Positions 21,815-32,521 of a stretch of 64,000 bases of DNA are shown here, one piece after another. The notes below the pieces were generated by a model that saw nothing but the letters and a program-made list of their open reading frames with translations, made no database searches and was not told the DNA's origin. Source of the DNA: Flammula alnicola (lineage: Eukaryota > Basidiomycota > Agaricomycetes > Agaricales > Strophariaceae); the NCBI GenBank assembly GCA_015499995.1, contig JADNRV010000033.1, positions 248,001-312,000 of the forward strand, written 5' to 3'. The position numbers were made by a program, and so were the translations under genes. Every line of letters begins with the position of its first letter. Position 1 is the first letter of the stretch.

Positions 21815-23269
21815 ATGTCTTTACCTCCCGAGTTACTCAAGATCATATTCGAATACGTCCAGCTCCCATTTCTGAATATACGACGTCGCATCAGCGAAAT
21901 AGACCCAACATCACCCGAGTTTGAATTCCTTGTGGGCCGTGTAACGGCTTCAACGTCCTTCCCATACTTGCATGCTGGAGTCTGCCAATATTGGAGGGAC
22001 GTCCTATTATTCGTACCCACCTTCTGGACCACCGCTGTTGTATTTGTTGGCTCTCCTACCATCTCTGTGAAAGACGCAGCCCCACGTGTCTTCGAGTTAT
22101 CTCGGAACCACCCTATCGATGTCGCTATTCGCCTGGCCCCCAATGCTCCTCAACACGTAGCACAGGATCTCCTCCAAGAAGAGGTTCAGTACGTGTTGGA
22201 GGAGCTTAACCCCCACCTTCATCGATGTCAAAGCCTTTACATCGGCACCGACCTGGTGTCATCCGTATCATTACCATACCGACATCTTCGAGGCGAGACA
22301 GCGATCCTGAAAACGTTGATGGTGAAATCAGAAAGGTCACGGATTACCGAGAAACGTCCCCAGGATTCAGTCGCGCAGCATACGTCTCTCCCGGATTTGT
22401 TTCGTCCCGACTTGGAACATCTGCTCCTTGACGATGCCAACTTCCAGCACGCCTGCCAACACCCCGAAACGTTACTCGCGAACCCAAACCTCAAATCACT
22501 CGCCATAACTAACTATACCCAGGGAGAACGTCATGAGGCTGTTCGCGTAGCTCAAGTTGAAGTAGTGAGTGCGTTGTGGGCTATGCCAAACTTGCGCTCC
22601 CTCAAATTACAAGACGTCGATCTTGTGCCTTTAAGCGACACTGAGGTCCTCGAGCTGGGGATCGAAGAAATTTTTATGGAGGACATGGACAGCGAGGTCT
22701 TGGGGAAATTTTTTAAATATACTTACCTTCCGGAATTGCGACAACTGCGGTTCAGGGCATGCTGGGTTGAAGAAGACTGCGTAGACCTTCCTTCTGAATG
22801 CGGACGCCTCATTCTTCAAGACATTTCTGGAGACGAGGTCCTCTGCCCAGTTTTGAGTCGGTGGGAAGGTGAAAGTCTCACCGTTTTCGATTGTCAGGCC
22901 TTCGACGACCGCGTGCTGGAGATGTTTTCACGCCCAGTAAATCCCGACATACCGGAAGACGAAGTCACCGCTGGAACGCGTTTCGGCTGTCAGGAGCTTT
23001 GTAGCCTCACAATAATTGGTGATTCAGGGATCTCAATTGCTGGTTTGAAGAATATGGTGGAAAGCAGGAATCGGTGGTTGCCTTACGAAAATCCTGAATG
23101 GAGGACGTCGCCAGTTGCTGGACCGGCAATTGTACGTCTCCACATCAAGGAATTCCGGGCTGACGCGACTTTATCTCCAGAGGACGTGGAGTGGTTCGGC
23201 GAGCATGTTGCCGACTTCACCTGTCCGTCACTTCAGAGTGAAGTACGTAAATTAATGGAGTTCGTGTAG
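21815..23269 (+). CDS. F-box protein with degenerate LRR tail
   Basis: A single intronless frame of 484 residues opens directly with an F-box (LPPELLKIIFEYVQLP) followed by the mushroom-typical block VCQYWRDVLLFVPTFWTTAV. The rest alternates leucine-rich stretches such as LEHLLLDDANF, LKSLAITNY and LRSLKLQDVDLV, as in fungal F-box/LRR-like proteins. The C-terminus has the family block LKNMVESR and a terminal EDVEWFGEHV, which is also seen in the genes at 26312 and 54699. The F-box binds Skp1 in SCF ubiquitin ligases and the tail selects substrates; targets in these expanded families are unknown. No defects were seen. The three share architecture and were probably dispersed duplicates. Confidence 0.8.
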   Translation: MSLPPELLKIIFEYVQLPFLNIRRRISEIDPTSPEFEFLVGRVTASTSFPYLHAGVCQYWRDVLLFVPTFWTTAVVFVGSPTISVKDAAPRVFELSRNHPIDVAIRLAPNAPQHVAQDLLQEEVQYVLEELNPHLHRCQSLYIGTDLVSSVSLPYRHLRGETAILKTLMVKSERSRITEKRPQDSVAQHTSLPDLFRPDLEHLLLDDANFQHACQHPETLLANPNLKSLAITNYTQGERHEAVRVAQVEVVSALWAMPNLRSLKLQDVDLVPLSDTEVLELGIEEIFMEDMDSEVLGKFFKYTYLPELRQLRFRACWVEEDCVDLPSECGRLILQDISGDEVLCPVLSRWEGESLTVFDCQAFDDRVLEMFSRPVNPDIPEDEVTAGTRFGCQELCSLTIIGDSGISIAGLKNMVESRNRWLPYENPEWRTSPVAGPAIVRLHIKEFRADATLSPEDVEWFGEHVADFTCPSLQSEVRKLMEFV

Positions 23270-23437
23270 GGATTTTTGTAGTGGGTTTATCGTTACGAAT
23301 CGACTCGGAATAAAATGGGTTTCTGGTGTTATTATCAATGTTCATGAGTGAGGGATTCTGATAGATGAAATGGTAGCGGATAAGCAAGATAAAGTATGAA
23401 ATTGTACATTCATAACTCAGGCATAATCTCTGAAATC

Positions 23438-25531
23438 CTAGCTATCCTCGCTTTCTCTCTTCGGATCATACCACACCCGGCGCACCCATCTTCTCCTTCT
23501 CGTCAAGCTCCCACCTCCTGAAGTATAAGGAGAAGGCCTTGGGCCAAGCCACGCGTCGTTTGTATATACCCATCCGTCTACGCCAAAACGCAGGTGTCAG
23601 AAAACAGAAAACGGCAAAGAAAAAAGAGACATACCAGAATCACCACCACACCCAGACCAGACGCACTGCAAATCCTTTCTCCAATCCTCCGACTCCACGA
23701 ATGCCCAGCCAGGAGCGAGCGAGAATGTGAGATTGCTACTATTATGGAAACAAAGAGTGAGAAAAAGAACGCGAGGAAGAGGCATTGTCAGCTTTTGTCC
23801 GCTTCCAGGTTGAGAGAATGGGCGAGAAAGTAATGGGTGGTTGAGGGAAAGACAGAAGGTATAACAAGATGAATGTAAAAGAAAAAAAGACGAACCTGAC
23901 TTCGCCAGCACCCTCCACCAGGCTTCCACTTCCCCCGGAACCGACACCGCTCCAGCCATCCCTTCCTCGTGTCCAAGCAGTCCGCTCTCCAGGTCGAAGA
24001 TTTTGTTTACTCCATCCTTTCTGCGGAGGCACGGAAGACGTCGAAGATGACGTGGTCATAGTTGCCGCCATTGTTGGCGAATCTCCAGGCAGCGGTCCTG
24101 TCAAATAAAGTAAATAACGATTGGAGAAACAACAAAGCAAAGAACCGACCTCCAAATCGTTCATTCTCCCACAATTGCACCTCTCTCATCTCTGAGTTCC
24201 AGCACTCGTCGCTAAGCCGATCATCATCCATCATGCGCCGCAGTACCATCGATAAAGGCAGGGGCGGTTCCCTCTCGCCAACAGGTTCTGCGCCCATCAG
24301 CTTGACAGGGCCCGCTCGAACGTCGTCCATTCGCAGGCGCAACGCAACAGCCACCCTATGCTTCATTTCCAGAAGCCGAACGAGCATCACTGGCGCGAGC
24401 TTCACTAGAGCATGCAGAAGCACCGGCATCAGAGCTCGGATGTAGGGATGCGTCACGAAGAAGGGCGCGAGTCCGATGAAGAGACATGTTTCGCGAATAG
24501 GAAAGGTTGGGAGGTGGATGATGAAGAGAAGAGGGAAGAAGGACAGGGCGAGGAGGGTAAGGATATGTGTGGTGTACGGAGATCGCGCTGTGGGAGGAGG
24601 TTGAGCAGAAGATGTAGGGTTGCTTCGCTGGCGGGTGGTACTGAGGTGTGCGGGGGTGAGACATAGATGATAGATGTAGGGTTCAAAAATGTCGTGAAGG
24701 TCGGAGCTGAGTGGGAAGACAATTAGCAAGAGAAACAGAAAGAGATGGTAATATTTACACGGCGCCCATAAGATTTTGAATGCCTTGGATGTTGGCTTGC
24801 CAAGGAACAGATCCTTCTGCCGGAGGTGAGTCCGTCAGTAAAGGTTCATTTGAGGTTTCGGATGTATAAAGGGGATTTGTCGAGGATTTGGAAGGGTATG
24901 GGTAGGTCGCTAGAATGACGCTGATCAAGACCATATGTGGGATTAACAGGAGAAGACGAGGGTAGAAGCCTTATGATTGACGTCGTCAGAAAGTCGTCTA
25001 ATGCAGCAGAAAACGAGACGAACATAAAAATGCGTAGGCAGCCACCCATACTGCTGTTCTCATCCAACCTCTCTTCCACAGCAAAATCTCCTCCATCCGA
25101 TCCTGCAACCAGAAGACAGGCCCGATAATTGAAACAAATCTCCGAAAATTGGTTGTCATGATCGGTAACGACAGCGGGTCTTTGGAAGACAGTAAAGTTG
25201 GATTGTCGGGGTCGAGCTTTTTTTGTGGGTTGGAGGTAGACGGGTTCGACGTGGTAGAAGTTGACGTCATAGAAGGAAGAGTTGCTGAAAGCAAGAGCTG
25301 AGGGATGACAGACATCGTCGGTGACGATAAAGAATTAGCCGTAGATGAAAGTATAGATGACCTTCGTTTGGCTGTCGTTGGGGAAGGAGGAGGCGAGGGC
25401 TGTGGGATGGAAGTAATGATTTTGGGCGCTGGCCGTATCTCGTGTGATGCGTCATTCTTTGCATCTGATTCGGACGGCATGCGCAGACGTGTTGCGCCGG
25501 GAGGCACATCAATGTAGTCCAATGTCGCCAT
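23438..25531 (-). CDS. Peroxin with Pex24/dysferlin domains
   Basis: Integral peroxisomal-membrane protein of the Pex24/Pex28-Pex32 group, which controls peroxisome size, number and ER contacts. Six exons on the minus strand (25531-25024, 24969-24759, 24706-24150, 24097-23896, 23738-23635, 23577-23438) give 573 residues. The N-terminus MATLDYIDVPPGATRLR and a Ser/Pro-rich linker come first, then NFRRFVSIIGPVFWLQDRME and RGWMRTAVW. Membrane segments are LLLLIPHMVLISVILATYPY and LTLLALSFFPLLFIIHLP. Dysferlin-type blocks follow: RLSDECWNSEMREVQLWENE, WSKQNLRPGERTAWTRGRDG, TFSLAPGWAFVESEDWRKD and DGWVYTNDAWLGPRPSPY. The protein ends with RRRRWVRRVWYDP. Intron 4 is 157 bases, unusually long here. 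It is divergent to the F-box gene at 26312; its 5' part has been copied to 34129-34503. Confidence 0.88.
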
Positions 25532-26311
25532 ATTAAGGATGGTTTATGGAAGGGTGTAGCGGTCTTGAATTGCAACACAATGAGAGGCTTGGGTCAAGTC
25601 GCAAGTCTTCAAATTGGCATGTGATTCCTCAAATAATGTATCCTTCTTCATATCTGGCAGTTAGCATACATCCTTTAGACCGTAGAACTTGTTAACACTC
25701 ACAAAAGAGGCTTCAAGTGATAGACAAAACGAGAGCTTGTGAATGGAATGCGGCCACGCAATTCCAGTTAAACCCTGAATATAATCCACCGTTGACGAGG
25801 AAGGATTGTCGGCTGAATATCTTGAGATGGCACTATATGTTCTGAGGACAGAAAATCAGATAACAATGGACTAGTGACAAAACTGATGCCGCCAACCGAA
25901 TCCAGAGGCCTTCCAGTGGGTGTTGGTGATCGTGTGCCAATATTCGGTGGTGTTCACAAGGTGTTCAACCGAGGTTGCCTATGTTTCACCTTTAATGGAC
26001 GTATTAGATGTCGTCGCTTTAATTTTAATAGGAATTTGTGAGGCTTGAGAGAAAAAACAAGACGTGCAGGCAGTGCTAGGAATGTTGCCGGGTGACCTTG
26101 GGCGACGTCAACGGCGGCGAGCTCGGTGCCTAAGGCTTTTACCAAACAATACCACACAACGCGTCAGCTAATTTTTCCTTTTCAAACTACAACCAAACTA
26201 CCGGCCTCAGTCCTCTATTCCATCCCACAACTTGCCAGTCATTTACAGATCTTTAGAACTGAACCAGCACCTTGCTCTCAACGACCACTCAATTCACTCC
26301 CAACTCACAGA
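25532..26311. promoter_or_regulatory. Divergent promoter, repeat copy A
   Basis: This 780-base spacer lies between the start codons of the peroxin (minus) and the F-box gene (plus). It must therefore hold both promoters. The part from about 25560 to 26165 recurs, diverged, at about 31105-31700 and at 34540-35000 plus 35745-35830. Shared landmarks include CAAATAATGTATCCTTC, CCAATATTCGGTGGT and GGGCGACGTC. Only this copy has its original two genes on both sides, so it is probably the source. Confidence 0.6.
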
Positions 26312-27910
26312 ATGAAGCAAACTTGTACAGCGGGAGCAGCGGGGATATTTCCAAAGCCCACGACTCGGATCCAGTTTTTGCCCCCAGAACTTCTCACTAT
26401 TATATTCACATATGTGCACGAGGATCTTCAACCCATGTTCGACGCCGTCTACTCCAACCTCAGCGCATCTCAACGTAACAGCGATCCAGGAGGAAGTCAG
26501 GACTTGATCAAGAGATCTCTGCTGGGCCAGGCTCGACTCCGCCTATACGAGTATTCATGTAGCCCCATCTGCTTTCCATACTCGCTCGCAAATGTTTGCC
26601 CAACGTGGAGAAACGTCCTTTCATCCACACCCGCGTTTTGGACAAACTTGATATTTTTCACCGACGCTAGCGAAGAACCAACATCTTTGAAGGACGCCGC
26701 CCATCACCTTTCCTATTCCCGTGATCTCCCGATCAACGTCACCATAACGAAGAGAGATCAATCGAGCATGAAGGATACCACGGACGAAGAGGAGAAGGCC
26801 TCGATACAATCTTTCTACCAACTTCTGCTACCTCACATCCCCCGCTGGCATAGCGTGCACATAGACGCCGACAAATCCTCCTCTCTACCTGTTTTCGACA
26901 TAACATTGAAAAGGGACGCGCGGATACTGCAGGCAATCAGTCTGGTCTGTGACGAGGACGACGCCGTGTACGAAGAAGATACTGTAGACCGTATCTTTCC
27001 TAAACCTGAAATCGCCTCATGTTGGGATATCTCTCCGACATTAAAGATCGTGGGCCTCGATGGACGGAACTTCAACTATCTGTGCATTTCCGAGGCCTAT
27101 GCCCCATGGTTCGCTCTCCAAAACCTCCTCGAGCAACTGACTGTGTCACAATTCAAGTCTGATCACAAGTTAGCAGGGCTTGCAGTATCGGGTGCCATGC
27201 GGCGCATTGCCACACTCGAGTCCCTCCTCTCTCTCAAGTTGGTAAACCTGCAATTATTGGCCGATCCGCACTTCGACGCACCGAATGTCTTGATAGATAT
27301 GGACCACCTTGAAGACATCACACTTGTCGACCTAGAGCCAGAGGTCGTGAAGGAGATCTTCCGCCTCTGTTCTTTCGATAGTCTTCGAGTCGTGCAGCTG
27401 GTGCGCTGCGAAGGCCTCGACGACGATTTTCTCGCAGGCATCGACGACAGGTTACAACTCGTCTCTCTAGACGACCTCTCAAGCAGCTTCGACCTCTGCG
27501 CGGTCGTCGGAAACTGGCGCTGCGCATCGCTCTCTCTATCCAACTGCGACTGCGTCGACGACGCTTTCATCGACTTCCTCACCCAGTCCGAGGAGGTCGC
27601 CCCACCGACGGACGAAGGGCCTGCACCTGCAGATGCGCCGATCATAGGTGGCCGTCGATTCGCTTGCGCGGATTTGAAGATACTCGTTCTAGCGTTTTGC
27701 TCGAATGTCTCGATACCGATGTTGAAGAAGATGGTCGAGGCGAGGAGCCATTACGTGGATTACAGCGACCCGAACTGGAAGATGAACACGACATATGGAC
27801 CGGCGCTGATGGCATTGATCGTGAAACGGTCTCCTTCCCAGCCTCCTGTTTCCGAAGAAGATCAGAAATGGTTCAGCGAGAGGGTCCCTCAGACTCTTTG
27901 GGAATTTTAG
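26312..27910 (+). CDS. F-box protein
   Basis: Intronless, 532 residues from the ATG at 26312 (MKQTCTAGAAG). An in-frame ATG at 26126 lies inside the repeated promoter block and is not used in my model. The F-box is FLPPELLTIIFTYVHED, followed by FPYSLANVCPTWRNVLSSTPAFWTNLIFF and the block YSRDLPINVTITKR. The tail is leucine-rich and acidic (LSLKLVNLQLLADPHF, LEDITLVDLEPEVVKEIFRL) and ends with LKKMVEARSHYVDYSDPNW and EEDQKWFSERVPQ, blocks shared with the genes at 21815 and 54699. Likely an SCF substrate adaptor of unknown target. No breaks were seen. Confidence 0.8.
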   Translation: MKQTCTAGAAGIFPKPTTRIQFLPPELLTIIFTYVHEDLQPMFDAVYSNLSASQRNSDPGGSQDLIKRSLLGQARLRLYEYSCSPICFPYSLANVCPTWRNVLSSTPAFWTNLIFFTDASEEPTSLKDAAHHLSYSRDLPINVTITKRDQSSMKDTTDEEEKASIQSFYQLLLPHIPRWHSVHIDADKSSSLPVFDITLKRDARILQAISLVCDEDDAVYEEDTVDRIFPKPEIASCWDISPTLKIVGLDGRNFNYLCISEAYAPWFALQNLLEQLTVSQFKSDHKLAGLAVSGAMRRIATLESLLSLKLVNLQLLADPHFDAPNVLIDMDHLEDITLVDLEPEVVKEIFRLCSFDSLRVVQLVRCEGLDDDFLAGIDDRLQLVSLDDLSSSFDLCAVVGNWRCASLSLSNCDCVDDAFIDFLTQSEEVAPPTDEGPAPADAPIIGGRRFACADLKILVLAFCSNVSIPMLKKMVEARSHYVDYSDPNWKMNTTYGPALMALIVKRSPSQPPVSEEDQKWFSERVPQTLWEF

Positions 27911-28128
27911 TTTTGTCGCTGCTTCTTAAGTGGGTGGATATGGTTCATTGATCTTAGAAATTTACCAAATGTAATACCCAGTACATCATAATAAAATGAC
28001 TGCTACTATGTGTTAACTACTTTGCACCCCATATTTATTCAAGTAGAGCGCCATAGACGGGAGGGCTTCGATAGGAAAACTATGCTGTCTTAAAAACAAA
28101 TTCTGTGGCCCTCAAGTGTATTCTCGCT

Positions 28129-29049
28129 CTAAGCTTGACGAAGCTTGGGCCAGAATTCCAGCAAATCGGGATTGAGGCCGTCGTTTGTGTCGTTAAAGAT
28201 GTAGTGGGGAGAGTCGTTGTCTGCGAGCCAGGCGTTTATATCCGCCACATTCTGTCGGGTTATCTCGTGAATCCGGTACCATCCGCCAACGATTATTAGA
28301 TGGTAGACCTTTGGCAAAGGATCAGGTCGGCCTGCTACTTGAGGATATTCCGAAAACAAGCATTCCAGCTGTTGACGAGCTTGGATTATTGTCCTGTCCA
28401 TCGCGAGGCGGGCTGACTTTTGGTCTCGCAGACGAATGGCTGCCAGTGCTCCCTCGGCGTCAAGCATATCTAAAAAGCTGTTGTCCAAGGTGATATCTCC
28501 TAATGGCTTATTCTCGATTATTCCAGTAGGAAGAATGGGACGTCCCGAGAACTGGAGCATATACCGATAAATGGTAAAATCTGGAATGCGAAATCGATCA
28601 ACAGATTCTTCCGTCGCTGCCCCTCCATCGCGTGTGATGTGACTGCCAAAGCTGGCGTCGGCCATGGGACAGTCTTCGCCTTCGTCTAATGCCACAAGCT
28701 CAACAGAGTTGAGGCTATTGGATTGGCGAGTGACGATTGTGCTGGCTGTAAATTCATGGAAGTTGAGAATTTAGTAATGACAAAAATATTTGTGTAAATT
28801 ACCTGGAGGCACTTCTACGACTGGTCGCTTACGTGTAGTGAACTGCTGCTGTGGACCTGTCATAAGGTAGATATTCTTGTCCGAAGTAAGGAGATCGAGA
28901 TGGTGAAAGCATTCATTCCACAGAAGATACCATGGGTGTTCGACCTCCCTTGTCTCGTATGCGTGATCATGGAGCGCTTTCAAGATTTGGATTTTTTCGT
29001 ATTGCTGTGTTTCGGAGGTTTGACTTAGAGAGGCACTTGGGGCGGCCAT
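28129..29049 (-). CDS. Orphan with PD-(D/E)XK-like motif
   Basis: Two exons (29049-28803 and 28745-28129, intron 57 bases with GTAATT and TTTACAG) give 287 residues starting MAAPSASLSQ. The N-terminal third has an aromatic stretch EVEHPWYLLWNECFHHLDLL. The second exon contains SFGSHITRDGGAA, then RIPDFTIYR followed about 15 residues later by PTGIIENKPL, then RDQKSARLAMDRTIIQARQQLECLF. The PD ... E-N-K spacing between two predicted strands, with a Gln-rich helix after it, fits the core of the PD-(D/E)XK nuclease fold. This is inference from pattern only. The protein looks complete and is unrelated in sequence to the orphan at 62053, which shows a similar motif. No known function. Confidence 0.68.
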
Positions 29050-29520
29050 GAGTTGCTGGCACTCTTTGAAAAAAGTACGCGATTTTATACCTACAGAATT
29101 TTGTTTAATGGACAAACGAAAGTCCACGTTATCCGGGCAGCCGATGGGCCATGCGAATTTGGCAATTCGTGGCCATTGGGAGAGACAGACCTTGGACATC
29201 GATTGCATCCTAGTTGGCCCATGGTTTAAAGACAAGCCCAAAAAAAAGCAAATGGGGCAGGATAAGGATAATAATATTTCATGCCACGTCCTAACATTAC
29301 CCATTTCGAACAATGAGGTCTTGCCAAGTCTTGCTCGGAGGCCGCTATCAGCGACGGGAATTCGTCCATTGTGCATTGTCACTGTACAAGGCCCCGAATA
29401 CAGATCTATTGTACAGACCTCCATTTGATAGTACACGAGATACATAGTTGGGCCACTCCGCACTTCCGCCGCAGATTCAGAATGGCGTAACCAAGGCAGT
29501 CACGTGCCCATGGATGGTTT

Positions 29521-29528
29521 GTATTTAA
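29521..29528 (+). promoter_or_regulatory. TATA-like element, orphan copy a
   Basis: GTATTTAA lies 75 bases before the start codon of the first 188-residue gene. The same octamer lies 85 and 78 bases before the other two copies, so it is conserved in position. Confidence 0.4.
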
Positions 29529-29595
29529 TGGTCGTGCTGTAATTGCTAGCAGGGTTCAACGTTCAACAACCATCTTGAAGTCCGAACGAATTACC

Positions 29596-30211
29596 ATGTC
29601 TCAGCGTCCAACTATAAAATTCGATCCTTCCGAATATGACTACCTTCCTTTCGAATTCCAGCCCCCCCAGGATGGTAGTGCTGGCTTTCGCGTAAGCAAA
29701 TGTGCGATTCTCTCATACCCCTTTCACTGACGTCTAGTAGGCCGGACAACTTGCAATACTCAAGCTGATGCCTGTAGAGCACCTTCCAAGAGGACTCATT
29801 CCAAAACGTGGCCTTTTCGTTCAGCCTCCTCGCTTCCACTACGGATGGGCCTATACGGAAGAAGAATTGTTCGAAATGGGGAGTCGGTGCGGCTTCCTCT
29901 ATATGGTCACCGTGCCACCCGGGGAAGTCCCAGGAGTCAAACACATGAGAAATTTGGGCACGCAAGATAAATTAGTGAAGATGGTGCGCGACGAACTTGG
30001 TATTCGTTCGTGTACTCCCGAGCTCTGTTGCGCATGGTCGCGAAAGTCACCTACGTGCATCTCTTTGACAACCAACTACAAGCGTGGCAATCGGACCCCG
30101 CCAGCGGAGGACGTTCGAGCCATTCAAGACTTTCTTGGTATTGTGGAACCTCCCAGCTGGCATTTGGATACGGAAGGTTGTCACAACTGGGATGTACGCT
30201 GGGTCTATTGA
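29596..30211 (+). CDS. 188-residue orphan, tandem copy a
   Basis: Two exons (29596-29691 and 29741-30211) with a 49-base intron give 188 residues. Exon 1 reads MSQRPTIKFDPSEYDYLPFE and exon 2 starts AGQLAILKLMPVEHLP. Conserved blocks are KRGLFVQPPRFHYGW, ELFEMGSRCGF, VPPGEVPGV, NLGTQDKLVKMVR, CISLTTNYKRGNR and the C-terminal EPPSW...DWDVRW-type end (here CHNWDVRWVY). There is no signal peptide, membrane segment or known motif. Cysteines and tryptophans near the C-terminus are kept in all three copies except where noted for copy c. This copy is the most different of the three. Function unknown; the open frame and the splice sites are preserved, so it is probably a working gene. Confidence 0.72.
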
Positions 30212-30419
30212 AGAATCCCGTCTGTTCTTTATTCGAGTGGTCTATTGTATTTGTATTTGATGTGTCCGGCAGATTCAAGTTAGGAATGAACGACTTGGCT
30301 GTTAAGCTTGAGCTTGATCTCTGACCTTCTATTTTCTCAGCAGAATTGTTATTTATACCAGTACTTCTCCTGCTTTTTTTCTGAAGTTCTGTACTTCATT
30401 CAGGTTTGATATAGTCTCT

Positions 30420-31100
30420 CCTAGACAGACTTAGATATATAACGAGTAGGTCGGCTGCGTGGCACTGTAAGCTAGAGCCCAGTGCCACCTTATCAATAGC
30501 TCGGTGACATTCCCTAAGACAATCCGACTTAGAAAATACTGTAAATACAACCTAGGACCAGCGCAGGCCTTGACCGTAAAACGACGACCTTAAGAACCTG
30601 TCCTATTTCCAAAGCAGACAAAAAGAAAAAGTGCCAGTTCAGCCACTCATATCGGATTGCTCGGAGGGGTTCCTCAAAATTCTTCGGGAACTTTTACTTC
30701 GTCGTTACTTCTTGCTTGCTTCTGAGAGATGGCGCAGAAGCACTCGATTTGCAGTTGAATATGCAGCAAGCGAATGTCGGTCACTAGACAAGTAGATTTC
30801 GTCCATGATTAATTCTAGTATTCCAACTCGTAGAGATGTCTTTAGAGAGACCATGCAATTCAAGGAAGTACAGCCAAGCTGTCACTTTGGCAGCTGTTTG
30901 AGTTGTAGTTGTGCGACATGGCGCTGGTGTTGGATTTTGTACCGCTCGAACCCGGCGCCTTCACCCGCCGCGTGACTACATGTAAAAGACGCGACGCGTC
31001 TGCTCGAGTCGTAAATGTTAAACTGATGCGCGCCCGCATGCGTCGATACCAGCAATATTTTGGAATACCAAGGCAATATCTAGCGTATTTTCATTGTTTT
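30420..31100 (+). repeat. Downstream block, copy a of three
   Basis: This block recurs at 33450-34128 and 37080-37640. Landmarks are CTGTAAATACAACCTAGG, GTAAAACGACGACCTTA, GTGCCAGTTCAGCCACTC, CACTCGATTTGCAG and GCGACATGGCGCT. It carries no convincing open frame. It marks the 3' part of each duplicated module. Confidence 0.65.
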
Positions 31101-31104
31101 CAAG

Positions 31105-31700
31105 CCTTGAAGGGTCTTAAGTCAAGTCGCACGTCTTCAAATTGGCATGTGGTTCCTCAAATAATGTATCCTTCCAAAAAAAATTGTAGTTAGCATATAT
31201 CCTTTAGGCTGCAGAGGTTGTTAGTATAATACTCACAAAAGAGCGTTCGTTAAGGAACTCGTGAATAGAGTGCGACCCGATGCGGCCACGCAATTCCAGT
31301 TGAAACCTGGCTATAATTTCACCGTTGACAAGAAAAGATTCTCGGCTGGCTATTTTGATATATAGCACTATAAATTCTGAGAACAGAAAATCAGGCTACA
31401 ACGAGTCAGTGAGAAAGCTGAACGTTGAACCTCCAACTTGAACCGAGGTCTTCCGGGGGCTGTTGTGATCGTGTGCCAATATTCGGTGGTATTCCGGCGA
31501 GAATGCCTATGTTTCACGTCTAAGTGGATGTATTAGAGGTGCCAGTGGTTGCCTTATTTTAATAGGCCCTTGTGAGGCTTGAGATAGAAAATAAGACGAT
31601 GCGGGAAGTTGGCGGGAAGCGTTCTTGGGCGACGTCCGACACGGCGAACTCCGAGTCAATGCCTAAGGCCTTTACCAAATAAGGCCACATAATGCGTGGG
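31105..31700. repeat. Promoter-block repeat, copy B
   Basis: Diverged copy of the peroxin/F-box intergenic block at 25560-26165. It starts abruptly after the downstream block of orphan copy a and ends shortly before a transposon. Neither flanking gene of the source is present here. It now lies upstream of orphan copy b. Confidence 0.65.
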
Positions 31701-31712
31701 TAACAGCGAGCC

Positions 31713-31751
31713 TTAAAGCTTAAAGCTTAAAGCTTGAAGCTTGCTTGAAGC
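31713..31751 (+). repeat. Short tandem repeat CTTAAAG/CTTGAAG
   Basis: Imperfect 7-base units (TTAAAGC three times, then TTGAAGC variants) directly left of the transposon. A related TTTGAACG tract lies to its right at 32324-32352. The element inserted into this repeat. Confidence 0.6.
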
Positions 31752-32311
31752 CAGGGGAGTCCCACCGGAAGATACCGAAACCGCCACTTCTCAAGACTTT
31801 CGTCCATCGTTTCAACTGGGGTCCTTGCCTGATTCGGCAGTGCCATCAGTCCTCACTCTGGTCGCGCGGTCCATTGATTGTCCTCCACTGCGTCCTTCCC
31901 AAGCTCTCCTCGTTTCCTTCATTATTCTCTATCCATTTTTGCATATATCATTATCCCTACTTACATTGTTCAGATTATGTATAAATACGTAGTAATTCAT
32001 GCCTTTTCCTTGCCTTTTCCACAGAATAACCAATCCATAACCGCCCCCACTATGTAGTATGCCTCCCAAAGCAAGCGACTACACTTTGCTCAGCCCATCT
32101 CAAACAACCCCTTTCCGAAGGCCAGATGGACACACTTTTTCTATATACCATTGAACTTCGAACGACGTAGTACTGTATGTAGAGTAGATTTATACCCAGT
32201 TTTGTGGCCGGACTGATGGCACCAGCCTATTTGGGCGAGGACCCCATGTGAAACGATGGCCCAAAGGTTTGTGAAGTGGGTTTTTCGGTGTTTTCCGGTG
32301 GGACTCCCCTG
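31752..32311. mobile_element. Non-autonomous hAT-like element, 560 bases
   Basis: The ends are long imperfect inverted repeats of about 100 bases; the outer 19 (CAGGGGAGTCCCACCGGAA) are identical. It is flanked by a perfect 8-base target duplication CTTGAAGC (31744-31751 and 32312-32319). CAGGG-type ends with 8-base duplications are typical of the hAT superfamily. The interior has a TATA-like TATAAATA and one 31-residue frame (32059-32154, MPPKASDYTLL...). That frame may be the remnant N-terminus of a transposase; nothing else is coding. It looks like an internal deletion derivative of a longer element. Confidence 0.85.
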
Positions 32312-32436
32312 CTTGAAGCTCAAGCTTGAACGTTTGAACGTTTGAACGTTGAACAATGGAAAAGCTTGTTGAATCTGCAACACAATGAGAAGCTTGGAGT
32401 CGCAAGTCATCAAATTGGCTTGTGATTGATGGGTTG

Positions 32437-32444
32437 GTATTTAA
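32437..32444 (+). promoter_or_regulatory. TATA-like element, orphan copy b
   Basis: GTATTTAA, 85 bases before the start codon of orphan copy b; position matches copies a and c. Confidence 0.4.
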
Positions 32445-32521
32445 AATTTAATGGTCCAAGCCATGATGCATGATGTTCAACGTTCAACAATCACCTTGGA
32501 CTCGGAGTACCGACGATACCC

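Noticed and set aside
26126..26311. 62-residue N-terminal extension of the F-box protein
   Set aside because: It lies inside the repeated promoter block copied to 31 and 35 kb and has no F-box family character; the ATG at 26312 fits the family start.
32059..32154. 31-codon frame as an independent small gene
   Set aside because: It lies inside a non-autonomous transposon and is better read as a transposase remnant.
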